Both the position numbers and the translations under genes were made by a program. Below the pieces are notes generated by a model. That model was not told the origin of the DNA, ran no database searches, and was given only the letters and a program-made list of their open reading frames with translations. Of a stretch of DNA of 11,431 bases, positions 1 through 6,448 are shown in pieces. The stretch is from contig JALHLM010000129.1 in NCBI GenBank assembly GCA_022844585.1, positions 1 through 11,431 of the forward strand, in the 5' to 3' direction. Positions within the stretch are counted from its first letter, which is position 1, and each line of letters begins with the position of its first letter. This DNA is from Pirellulales bacterium (lineage in GTDB: Bacteria > Planctomycetota > Planctomycetia > Pirellulales > JALHLM01).

Positions 1-135
1 GAGGGGGTGTTGACGTTGGCTGAGAGTAGACGCCGTACTCAGATCGGCGTCCGCTCCCCCTCGCTTGCGCGTCGGGCTAGTGTAGAAGACTCTGCGCAGG
101 CGTGCTCAGTTCTTGGTTGCACGACGTTATGTTCG

Positions 136-327
136 TCACGCAGATGAAGACTTCGCATCGTCGTCCGAAATCCTGGCTTCGTTCCTATACTTGCGAAGCA
201 AATCACTTGCTAGCGATTCTTCAACGACATTGAACTCAAACGTAGCGATCTCTCCCTCGCTAAAGGCAACGGGCGACAACGGTCGAAACACGCCATTCTC
301 ATAGATTGCATAGAACGACTGGGCCAT
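136..327 (-). CDS. DUF104/AF2212-like antitoxin family protein, orphan
   Basis: A 63-residue protein. Its first half (MAQSFYAIYENGVFRPL, then PVAFSEGE and a beta-like FEFNV stretch) matches the short DUF104 (AF2212-like antitoxin) pattern: an AIYENGVFRPL strand followed by a P-x-x-x-x-EG turn. The tail is charged and helical (ESLASDLLRKYRNEARISDDDAK), as expected for the toxin-binding end. In known systems this family is thought to neutralise a PIN-domain (VapC-type) RNase encoded just downstream. Here the 135 bases left before the window edge, downstream on the same strand, contain no PIN-like reading frame, so the gene looks orphaned or its partner is lost. The ATG at 327 is preferred over a GTG at 336 because a GAGGTG ribosome binding site lies 6 bases upstream of the ATG and overlaps the GTG. 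Family assignment rests on pattern recall; partner and activity are inferred. Confidence 0.75.
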   Translation of the reverse strand: MAQSFYAIYENGVFRPLSPVAFSEGEIATFEFNVVEESLASDLLRKYRNEARISDDDAKSSSA

Positions 328-333
328 ACGCAG

Positions 334-339
334 CACCTC
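334..339 (-). promoter_or_regulatory. Ribosome binding site that sets the antitoxin-like gene start
   Basis: On the minus strand the bases read GAGGTG, followed by CTGCGT and then ATG at 327-325. Because the in-frame GTG at 336-334 is part of this Shine-Dalgarno sequence, the ATG is the likely start. Confidence 0.6.
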
Positions 340-425
340 GACTTACTAGAGTGAGTTCGTCGTGCTTTCTCGCAACAATTGGAGCCTCTTCCAGAATTGC
401 GGACAAGCGGCGCGTATGAAAAGTT

Positions 426-460
426 CGCGGCCGTGTCATGCCTGGCATGACGCGGCCGCG
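426..460 (-). terminator. Strong hairpin, probable terminator of the haem-protein gene
   Basis: Two 16-base arms (426-441 and 445-460) pair around a 3-base loop. The only imperfection is at 434/452: a G-U wobble in a plus-strand transcript and an A-C mismatch in a minus-strand transcript. On the minus strand the hairpin starts 27 bases past the stop of the 487-1719 gene and is followed by AACTTTTC, a short U-run, so it is best read as that gene's intrinsic terminator. It also separates this gene from the antitoxin-like gene further along the same strand. No gene reads into it from the plus side. Confidence 0.6.
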
Positions 461-486
461 CGTGTTAATCAACGACTCGCTCCGGC

Positions 487-1719
487 CTATTCCACCAGCG
501 TCGAGATCTTCTGATACAACCGGTTCGGGTGCTTCTTCGGGCTGAAGCGTTGCAGCATTCCGGCGCTGATCAGTTCGTCACGCATCGACGGGCGGCTGCC
601 GAAGCCGTTGCCGGAGACGGTGCCTGGCTCGAACGGATGGAACGAGAAAATCCCGTCCGAACCGCGGATGCGGCCGTACCAATCGCGGCCGCCGTCGAAG
701 CGATCGACCGATTGATTGGTCGTCTTGTGGCACCGCATACACGAAGCGCTATCGATCTCGATAAAGCCCGCGTCGTAGTTCTTGGGCACGACGTGGTACG
801 ATGCCAGCGTCGTCGGCGCGAAACTCTTCACGCCATTCGTGCCTTCGCGCCACTTTTTGCCGAGCGCGGATTGAAACTTGGTGTTGCTGAGCAACTCATT
901 CACCAGGTTGTCATCGGCCAGGTCCGGCAACGTATCGACGCCGGCCTTCTGGCTGAACGCCGGGCTGGGGTGATCGTCTTCCAACTTGCGGAACGGCAGC
1001 GCCTTTGGCTTTTCCAAGTGCTCGACGAATTTCACTAGGTTCGGTTGCTCCGCCCAGTTCGGGCGCAATTCCTTGACCCGCGCCGCGAGTTCTTCCGCCG
1101 TTGGGAAGGGGCGAAACACGTCGACGTCCCAGTCGTTCGTCATCCGCGTACGCGTGCGCACTTCGAACGTGCGGCTGAATCCGTCCGGGCATTTCACGTA
1201 CAGCACTTCGCCGAACACCGTGCCGAGCGGAAAGGTCCAACCGTAGCCTTCGCTGGAATCGCCCCGCAGATACTTGCGATACCACACGACGGGCAACACT
1301 TTTCCGTTCGCGTCTTTCGGCAAGTACATGAAGCGGAATTCGCTGACGCCCGACGAACGATGCGTGCCCGCCGGTCCGTTCCAGGGGAATTCCAAGTTTC
1401 CGTTGCCGTACGGCTCGCCGCTATTTGCGGAGATGTTGTAGTCGGCTGTGTGAACGCCTTGCAGATCGCCCGCCCAGAGCTGGTAAACGCGGGGCATTTC
1501 CGCTTCGGTATAGAGGAGCAAACGCTCGTCGTCGAACATCGCTTGCACGTGCACGTCGGCCACTTTGGGCAACAGCTTGCGCAAGCGGGCTTCTTTCTTC
1601 GCGGACATCAGCTTGAGCGGTTTGGCCTCAGCGGCCTGCGCTTTGACTTCGGGTTGGCGCGTGGTTTCCACGTCGCCCGCATTGGCCAAGGCCAGTACCG
1701 CCACCAACAATGCTTGCAT
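487..1719 (-). CDS. Exported protein with a single c-type haem motif (CMRCH), function unknown
   Basis: A 410-residue protein. The chosen ATG at 1719 has a GGAGA ribosome binding site 7 bases upstream and begins a compact signal peptide (MQALLVAVLALANA, cleavage likely before GDVE). The frame stays open for 56 codons further upstream but that extension has no signal-peptide or domain character. The central part (about residues 60-230) is rich in aromatic and beta-like segments, such as LEFPWNGPAGTHR and WTFPLGTVFGEVLYVK. A CMRCH motif at residues 327-331 is a canonical CxxCH covalent haem site, with several Met residues further on (for example in MLQRF) that could be the second axial ligand. 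This points to an exported monohaem electron-transfer or redox-sensing protein, perhaps with the haem domain at the C-terminus. I do not recognise the family of the large N-terminal part. It is transcribed away from the BlaI operon. Confidence 0.8.
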   Translation of the reverse strand: MQALLVAVLALANAGDVETTRQPEVKAQAAEAKPLKLMSAKKEARLRKLLPKVADVHVQAMFDDERLLLYTEAEMPRVYQLWAGDLQGVHTADYNISANSGEPYGNGNLEFPWNGPAGTHRSSGVSEFRFMYLPKDANGKVLPVVWYRKYLRGDSSEGYGWTFPLGTVFGEVLYVKCPDGFSRTFEVRTRTRMTNDWDVDVFRPFPTAEELAARVKELRPNWAEQPNLVKFVEHLEKPKALPFRKLEDDHPSPAFSQKAGVDTLPDLADDNLVNELLSNTKFQSALGKKWREGTNGVKSFAPTTLASYHVVPKNYDAGFIEIDSASCMRCHKTTNQSVDRFDGGRDWYGRIRGSDGIFSFHPFEPGTVSGNGFGSRPSMRDELISAGMLQRFSPKKHPNRLYQKISTLVE

Positions 1720-2124
1720 CGTCTCGTCTCCGTACTCTGATTCAAGAAACGTTGAGGAACACTGCCGCCGCTTCGCAGCGCCGATCCACGGCGCAGAGTA
1801 CGAAACCCAGGGCAGTCGCCCGCCATAACAAACGGGCTCACCATGCGCGGGAGTGTTCCGCGCGCACGACGGTGTGGTGATCAACAACTACATGGCGTGG
1901 GCGTTCATCAAGGGTTCAGCTCGTCGGAAGTACTTCGTGCATCCTGCGGCGAGCTTGCATCCTGCATCTAGGAGGGCGATGAACGTGAGCGATCCGGTTC
2001 CGTCGGCGGATCGCCCGCTGGTATGTGCCATGAGCCTAGTCGAGCTTCCAGCGAGGTGCAACCACCGGATAGCGGGGTGCGAGGGGTTGATTTTTTCCAA
2101 GATCTCTGAACCGAAAACGAACTG
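1720..2124. other. Divergent intergenic region with repeats, no convincing gene
   Basis: About 400 bases separate the minus-strand haem-protein gene from the BlaI promoter. Visible structure: a direct repeat TGCATCCTGC at 1938-1947 and 1956-1965, with a third partial TGCATC at 1963-1968, and a perfect 8-bp inverted repeat GCGATCCG/CGGATCGC at 1989-1996 and 2007-2014. A 49-codon plus-strand reading frame at 1979-2128 has an AGGAGG three to four bases before its ATG, but its translation has no recognisable features. The promoter of the haem-protein gene should lie here; I could not pick a convincing -35/-10 pair for it. Confidence 0.5.
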
Positions 2125-2153
2125 TTGACGTAAGACGACTACTTCAGTAGTAT
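2125..2153 (+). promoter_or_regulatory. Sigma70-like promoter of the BlaI-M56 operon
   Basis: TTGACG (2125-2130, five of six consensus bases) and TAGTAT (2148-2153, four of six) are separated by exactly 17 bases. Transcription would start near 2160, giving a leader of about 40 bases before the repressor ATG at 2200. The BlaI-like palindrome lies within this promoter. Confidence 0.6.
2138..2151. promoter_or_regulatory. Probable BlaI-type operator
   Basis: ACTACT-TC-AGTAGT is a perfect dyad with 6-base arms. It contains TAC-N4-GTA, the same geometry as the TACA-N2-TGTA core bound by known BlaI/MecI/CopY repressors. It covers the promoter spacer and the first bases of the -10 box, so a bound repressor dimer would block RNA polymerase. 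A further AGTAGT half-site lies at 2160-2165, 14 bases after the right arm, near the predicted transcription start. Its position upstream of a BlaI-family gene supports autorepression. Confidence 0.65.
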
Positions 2154-2199
2154 TACCCGAGTAGTTGTCCGGGGGTTTTGATCGGCAGCGGAGGTCGCG

Positions 2200-2577
2200 A
2201 TGAAGAAAGTGCGGTTGGGAGTTCTGCAATTGAAGATCATGAACGTGCTCTGGGAACAAGGTCCCGCCACGGTCGCGGAAGTGCAGGAACGTTTGGTCGA
2301 TGGCGCGGAGCTGGCGTACACGACGATCGCCACGATGCTGCGCAAGATGGAAGTCCGCGGCCTGGTGAAGCATAAGAGCGAGGGGCGGCGCTTCATCTAC
2401 CGCGCGGGTGTGGAACCGGAGGCGGTTTCGCGCACGATGGTGGACGACCTGATCGACCGGGTCTTCGGCGGCAGCCTGGCCGACGCGGTGAGCCATCTGC
2501 TCGAGACGCGCGACGTCAGCCGCGACGAATTGCGACAACTGGAAAAACTCATTCAACAACGCAAGCAACAACGATGA
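2200..2577 (+). CDS. BlaI/MecI/CopY-family transcriptional repressor
   Basis: A 125-residue protein of the usual length for the family. Residues about 5-70 form the winged helix-turn-helix: LGVLQLKIMNVLWEQGPATVAEVQERL, then the recognition-helix stretch AYTTIATMLRKMEVRGLV and the wing KHKSEGRRFIYRA. Residues about 75-125 are the helical dimerisation part, ending in a charged LEKLIQQRKQQR tail. Family members bind a dyad as dimers and are cleaved or released when the partner M56 membrane protease is activated. A GGAGGT ribosome binding site at 2190-2195 precedes the ATG. The stop overlaps the start of the M56 gene by ATGA, so the two are translated together. The dyad at 2138-2151 in its own promoter implies negative autoregulation. 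The target stimulus is unknown and nothing nearby suggests beta-lactam resistance. Confidence 0.95.
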   Translation: MKKVRLGVLQLKIMNVLWEQGPATVAEVQERLVDGAELAYTTIATMLRKMEVRGLVKHKSEGRRFIYRAGVEPEAVSRTMVDDLIDRVFGGSLADAVSHLLETRDVSRDELRQLEKLIQQRKQQR

Positions 2578-5393
2578 ACGACGCGATGACTCCGACGGCG
2601 CTCGCCACGACCGCCGCATTTCTCGCCGTAGCCACTGCTGTCACCGTAGCCCTCGTCGCTCTCGCGGCGCGCGGGTTGCGCGAGCCCGGCTCCCATCGCA
2701 CGCTTTGGCGCGCCGCCCTCGCGACGATTTTCATGCTATTCGTGGGCGAGTCCACGGGCCTATTTGCCGCGGGCGGCGCGTGGATGCGGCACCAGTTGGC
2801 ATCGCTGCAAAGGCCTTTGGACACCACGGCAGATAATTCGGCTGCTGCGGCGCACGCCGAGTCTCCAACCATCGACGCGATCCCCGAAGCACTGGATTCG
2901 ACCTCTGTATCGGACGCTTCGATCGATTCAATGTCGATGGAAGCGGATGCGATCGAATCAGGCCTTGCGGCGGACGAGTACGAGCTCGCCGTGGAACTGG
3001 CGGTAGTTGAACTGCCGGATGACGTCGTACCCACTGAATCGGAACTCCCCGAACAAGAAGTCGCCAATACAGAGGTGATCACGGCTGCCCCCGCGGCAAA
3101 TGACGAAATCGCTTCGGTGCCGACATTAACCATCGCGCCGTCTGGAATGGTGATTCCCTGGCAGCAAGTCTTTGGCTGGACGTGGGCTGCGATCGCTATG
3201 GCGCTGACGCTGCGATTAACCATCGCGCGGTTCGTCTGGCTGTGGCGCTATCGCCACGCTCGCCCGGTGGGTGATCGCGAAATCAAGGTATGCGTTGGCG
3301 CACTGGCGCGCGAGTTGGGCCTGCGCCGTCGCGTGTCGATCTGGTCGTCGCCGCGTTGGGTGGCGCCCGTGGCCTGGGGCGTGTGGCGGCCGTCGATCGG
3401 GTTGCCGGAGGATTTTCTCGAGACCTATTCGCAGGCCGAGCGCGACGCAATGCTCGCGCACGAGTTGGGACATCTCGCGGCCCGCGATCCGGCCTGGCAA
3501 TGCCTGGCGGACGGCGTCGTGGCGTTGCTCTGGTGGGCGCCGTGGTGCTGGTGGCTGCGCAGGCAATTGCGAATCGCGGCGGAATGGATGGCGGATGAAG
3601 CGTCGCTGCTGGTCACCGATGGCCCGCAAGCGCTGGCGGAATGCCTCGTCGTGCTGGGTCGCCGCATGACGCCGGAGCCGGCGGCCTCGTTCTCGGTGAC
3701 GGGAAGTTTTCGATCCAATTTGGGAAGACGCGTCGAGCGCCTGTTGAAGTTAGCCGAAACGACGGGCGTGGATGGCTGCGCGCGGCGACCCGAACGCTGG
3801 AGGATGCCGGCGTTGGCGTTGTGCGTGGCGTTGAGCATGGTGGCAGGTTCGGCCTGGGCACGTTCTGGAATTGAGTCAACACAAGGAGCGGATGACATGC
3901 GATGGTTTGAACAATCCTGGCGCCGGTCATTGGCCGGCGGCATCGTTTCCTTGGCGCTCGGCGCGCCGACCACGGCGGTCCTGGCCGAGGAAGTCGATTT
4001 CGAAGTAGCAGTCGCCGTCGATGACGATGATGACGACGAGGGCGATGACGAAGCGGAAGCCGCCGCCGAGGCGGCAGAAGACGCCGCGGAAGAGGCCGCC
4101 GAGGAGGCGGAGGAAGCCGCTGAAGAAGCGGCCGAGGAAGCCGAAGAAGCAGCGGAAGAGGCGGAAGAGGATGCTGAGGAAGAATCCGCGGAAGCGGACG
4201 ACGATGCTGACGACGACGATGACGACTCGGATGAGAATCAAGGCGATGGCGATGACGCCGACGAAGATGTCAATGTCGACATCGAAGTCGAGATCGAAGC
4301 CGTCGGCGAAGAAATCGCCGCGGCGATGGAGGAAGTCGATGCGGAGCTCGCCGGCGCGCTCGATGAAGTGTCGGTCGAGATCGAAGCCGCCATGGACGAG
4401 GTTTCCGAGGAACTCGATTCCGCGTTAGCCGAAGCCGACGAAGCGGTCGTGCAAGTGCAGGCGGAAGTCGAAGGCGCGCTCGAAGAAGCCCAGGCCGAAG
4501 GTGACGACGAAGCGTCCGAGGAAGTCAAGCAGCAGGCCGCTGCGAAAGCCGAAGAAGCCAAAGCGAAGGCCATGCGCAAGGCGATCGAGGGCCAGCAAAA
4601 GGCGCTCAACAAGCTGCGCGAAAAACTGGGCGAGGGCCTGAAGGATCGCGAGGAGAAGACGCGTGGCATGCAGGAAAAGATGCACAAGCAACGCGAGAAA
4701 ACGGTCCGCAAGCTGGAAGAAGCCCGAGGCAAAGCGCAAGAGAAGCTCAAGCAAGCCCGTGTCAAGGGCGGCCCCGATGCCGAGGAGTTGGAAGGCAAGC
4801 TGCAAGAACAATTGGGCCAGATGGAAAAGCAACTCGCCGAGCAAGAATTCATGATGCAGGACCGCATGCGAGAAGCAGAGCGAGCGTTGCACGACGCGCA
4901 TCGTGAAGCCGCGGAGCGCATGGAGCAAGAGCAACACCAAATCGAAGAGCGCATTCAACAGCAACTCGGACAGGACGGCGAGGAGCGTGTTGTCGTGCGC
5001 AAGCGTCTCAAGGACCAAAATCAACAGCGAGGCAAGGCCCGCGAGCAAATGTTGAAGGCGCGTGCTGAGCAGGCGAGGCAATTGAAGCGAGTGACCTCCG
5101 AGGCGCACCAGAAGGGCCTTCACGACGTGATCGCCCACCTGCGCAAAGAAGGTCACGACGAAGCCGCGAGCCAGGTGGAAGAAGTTCTCAAGACCCTGGT
5201 CGGCGAGCGAGAGGAAGTGGAGGTCACAGTCGAAAAGGCGTCGAATCGCAAGCAGGGGCCCGACGGCGAACTGCAAGGTCGCGTCGACCAGCTTCAAGGC
5301 GAAGTCAACGCACTGCGCGGCGAGATCGGCGAACTGCGCGATCTCTTGAAGCAAGCCTTGTCCGAAAGGAAGGACTCGCCGCCGGCGCCGTAG
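2574..5393 (+). CDS. M56 (BlaR1-like) membrane metalloprotease fused to an acidic repeat and long coiled coil
   Basis: A 939-residue protein. Transmembrane segments lie near residues 8-33, 44-66, 199-221 and 412-430. Residues 70-190 form an acidic Ser/Ala/Glu-rich insertion. The zinc protease motif HELGH is at 296-300, with E337 in EWMADE a likely third zinc ligand. This is the BlaR1/M56 catalytic core, which activates proteolysis of the BlaI partner. After the last helix come a second hydrophobic, signal-like segment (about 450-471), a Glu/Ala/Asp-rich stretch (about 483-575) and a coiled coil to the end, finishing in leucine heptads (LQGEVNALRGEIGELRDLL). The penicillin-binding sensor of classical BlaR1 is absent, so the coiled coil may sense envelope state. 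There is no good ribosome binding site before the ATG at 2574; translation is coupled to the repressor gene. It may be two proteins in one frame (see 3883-3899). Confidence 0.9.
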   Translation: MNDAMTPTALATTAAFLAVATAVTVALVALAARGLREPGSHRTLWRAALATIFMLFVGESTGLFAAGGAWMRHQLASLQRPLDTTADNSAAAAHAESPTIDAIPEALDSTSVSDASIDSMSMEADAIESGLAADEYELAVELAVVELPDDVVPTESELPEQEVANTEVITAAPAANDEIASVPTLTIAPSGMVIPWQQVFGWTWAAIAMALTLRLTIARFVWLWRYRHARPVGDREIKVCVGALARELGLRRRVSIWSSPRWVAPVAWGVWRPSIGLPEDFLETYSQAERDAMLAHELGHLAARDPAWQCLADGVVALLWWAPWCWWLRRQLRIAAEWMADEASLLVTDGPQALAECLVVLGRRMTPEPAASFSVTGSFRSNLGRRVERLLKLAETTGVDGCARRPERWRMPALALCVALSMVAGSAWARSGIESTQGADDMRWFEQSWRRSLAGGIVSLALGAPTTAVLAEEVDFEVAVAVDDDDDDEGDDEAEAAAEAAEDAAEEAAEEAEEAAEEAAEEAEEAAEEAEEDAEEESAEADDDADDDDDDSDENQGDGDDADEDVNVDIEVEIEAVGEEIAAAMEEVDAELAGALDEVSVEIEAAMDEVSEELDSALAEADEAVVQVQAEVEGALEEAQAEGDDEASEEVKQQAAAKAEEAKAKAMRKAIEGQQKALNKLREKLGEGLKDREEKTRGMQEKMHKQREKTVRKLEEARGKAQEKLKQARVKGGPDAEELEGKLQEQLGQMEKQLAEQEFMMQDRMREAERALHDAHREAAERMEQEQHQIEERIQQQLGQDGEERVVVRKRLKDQNQQRGKAREQMLKARAEQARQLKRVTSEAHQKGLHDVIAHLRKEGHDEAASQVEEVLKTLVGEREEVEVTVEKASNRKQGPDGELQGRVDQLQGEVNALRGEIGELRDLLKQALSERKDSPPAP
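3883..3899 (+). promoter_or_regulatory. Internal ribosome binding site and in-frame ATG within the M56 gene
   Basis: AAGGAG (3883-3888) is followed after 8 bases by ATG (3897-3899), codon 442 of the M56 frame. The residues that follow look like a signal peptide: a basic start MRWFEQSWRRS, a hydrophobic core and an AVLA/EE cleavage-like site. Initiation here would give an exported acidic coiled-coil protein of 498 residues before processing. In the +2 frame there are TGA stops at 3872-3874 and 3893-3895, as if a separate protease gene could once have ended here. The signal is better than that of the annotated start at 2574. Confidence 0.5.
4050..4196 (+). repeat. Glu/Ala low-complexity repeat region
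   Basis: Residues 493-541 of the M56 fusion protein are almost only Glu and Ala in imperfect EAAEE/AEEAEEAAEE units, encoded by mixed GAA/GAG and GCC/GCG/GCT codons. The codon mixing argues against very recent slippage and for selection on the amino acids. Asp-rich runs flank it on both sides (from residue 483 and from 542). Such sequences form long charged single helices or bind divalent cations; which applies is not visible. Confidence 0.8.
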
Positions 5394-5425
5394 TGCAACG
5401 CTCGGCACAGGTGACGATTCTGCCC

Positions 5426-5490
5426 AAGCCCAGGGAAGGCTCGCAACGACGCCGGTGATCCCGACATCATCGGTGGCCTTCCCTGGGCTT
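5426..5490 (+). terminator. Two-step hairpin after the M56 gene, probable terminator
   Basis: The arms 5426-5440 and 5476-5490 are perfect 15-bp complements (AAGCCCAGGGAAGGC and its reverse complement). Inside the 35-base loop a second hairpin pairs 5452-5459 with 5466-5473 (eight pairs, one of them G-U). The hairpin begins 33 bases after the M56 stop. The 3' arm ends in CTT followed by TATG, a poor U-tract, so termination may be partial or the structure may protect the mRNA end. Confidence 0.55.
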
Positions 5491-5570
5491 TATGCTGCGC
5501 TCACGGTCGCCCACAGAATCCGCGGATTTTCGTGACGTGCGTGCGCTTCGAGATTCGTTGTGTTCGGCGA

Positions 5571-5717
5571 TCAGCCGATCAGTCCGAACCAGAAGAACAC
5601 ATTGGTCAGCAGGAGCAAGAAGGCGAAGAAAAGAAAGCGACGCAGTTGTCGGGTTTGCCGACGACGTTGGTAGGCGTCTTGAGGGGTTTGCGGAGCACGA
5701 TGGATGTTAGTCGACAT
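5571..5717 (-). CDS. Small single-helix membrane protein, hypothetical
   Basis: A possible 48-residue protein starting MSTNIHRAPQTPQDA. A strongly basic segment (QRRRQTRQLRR) leads straight into one hydrophobic helix, FLFFAFLLLLTNVFFWFGLIG, which ends the protein. The positive-inside rule places the N-terminus in the cytoplasm. The ribosome binding site is poor: GAGG is only one base from the ATG. The frame is open 22 codons further upstream, without a better start. The clean basic-plus-hydrophobic layout is unlikely by chance, but no family is recognised. It is divergent from the transposase remnant, whose recognisable sequence begins about 55 bases from this start, so the insertion may have replaced the gene's upstream region. 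Confidence 0.45.
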   Translation of the reverse strand: MSTNIHRAPQTPQDAYQRRRQTRQLRRFLFFAFLLLLTNVFFWFGLIG

Positions 5718-5772
5718 GCCTCGGTTCGAAAGAGAGACAAATTGCCCGACGTTTAGGTCAGCGCCCAGACGG

Positions 5773-6275
5773 CTGTTCTTCATTCACCTGGAATCGCGGC
5801 GCGTCCACGGCGCCGGCATGACGCGCGCACCGAATGGCGACTGGATGGCCCAGCAGGCGCCGAATCTGTCGATGTACTTCGCCGAGCAGGGAGATTTCAA
5901 GCCGACGCATATCATCCGCGACCGGGACACAAAGTTCACCGAACAGTTCTGCGCGATCCTCGAAATGATGGCATCGAGTTCAAGCCGATCCCGCCGCGCT
6001 CGCCGAACTTGAACCCGTTTGCGGAACGCTGGATTCAGAGCGTGACGCGCGAATGCCTGGACCACTTCATTGTGTTCGGCGAAGCGCACCTGCGGTACCT
6101 GATCGATTCGTATCTGGACTGGTATCACCACTTCAGGCCACACCAGGGATTGAACAACCTGCGGATCGGCGTCGAAAAACCGCCCGATCCGGTTGAGTCG
6201 ATCGGGCCGGAGAATGTTGTCTGTCACGAGCGGCTCGGTGGGTTGCTTAAGCATTACGAGCGCAAGGCGGCGTAG
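5773..6275 (+). pseudogene. DDE integrase-core transposase, 5'-truncated and frameshifted
   Basis: The first piece reads LFFIHLESRRVH...FKPTHIIRDRDTKFTEQF in one frame. The second continues GIEFKPIPPRSPNLNPFAERW...HFRPHQGLNN and ends CHERLGGLLKHYERKAA in another frame. The break is near 5965-5972, where one base is missing: the second frame resumes with GGC at 5970. Together they make the second half of an rve-type transposase (IS3/IS481-like group) with the middle Asp (codon 5920 in RDRD) and the Glu (codon 6024 in AERW) spaced D-34-E once the frame is restored. The N-terminal DNA-binding part and the first catalytic Asp are missing before 5773. The break site has no A-rich slippery run as used in programmed IS frameshifting, so it is read as decay. 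The product cannot be active. Confidence 0.9.
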
Positions 6276-6289
6276 CTTGCTGATTCTCG

Positions 6290-6321
6290 GATGAGCGTCG
6301 CGCTCCCAGTGCGCGCTCATC
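6290..6321. other. Inverted repeat just after the transposase remnant
   Basis: GATGAGCG (6290-6297) pairs with CGCTCATC (6314-6321) around a 16-base loop that can add three further pairs. It begins 15 bases after the transposase stop and could belong to the element's end. From 6322 to 6448 I see no gene; the base composition shifts from G/C-rich to A/T-rich across this stretch, which may mark the edge of the transposase element. Confidence 0.35.
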
Positions 6322-6448
6322 GGATGATCGGCGGCGCTTCAGGCTGGAGCCGCCCAAAAGCGATGTCGACCGCTCGCGTGTCCAAGCCTTGCCAAGCTGT
6401 TGCGGCTACTCGTTTTTCGATTGGACAACGATTTGACGCCCGACGCCA

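Noticed and set aside
41..47. AGATCGG near the left edge as a second adapter trace
   Set aside because: Only seven bases match and the next bases diverge from the adapter; it belongs to an inverted repeat.
1045..1740. A 231-codon plus-strand frame opposite the haem-protein gene
   Set aside because: The minus-strand protein has a signal peptide, ribosome binding site and CMRCH motif; the plus frame is His/Arg/Ala-rich shadow sequence.
1888..2619. A 243-codon minus-strand frame across the BlaI gene and its promoter
   Set aside because: It runs opposite a clear BlaI-family protein and through its promoter and operator, with no recognisable domain.
2200..5393. Classical beta-lactam resistance operon (blaI-blaR1-blaZ)
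   Set aside because: The protease lacks a penicillin-binding sensor domain and no beta-lactamase or altered penicillin-binding protein gene is linked.
4238..5408. Long antisense reading frames opposite the coiled-coil region (4238-4954 and 4425-5408)
   Set aside because: They arise from the Glu/Ala/Lys/Gln-rich codons of the real gene; their Ser/Ala- or Leu/Phe-rich translations have no domain character and no plausible start signals.
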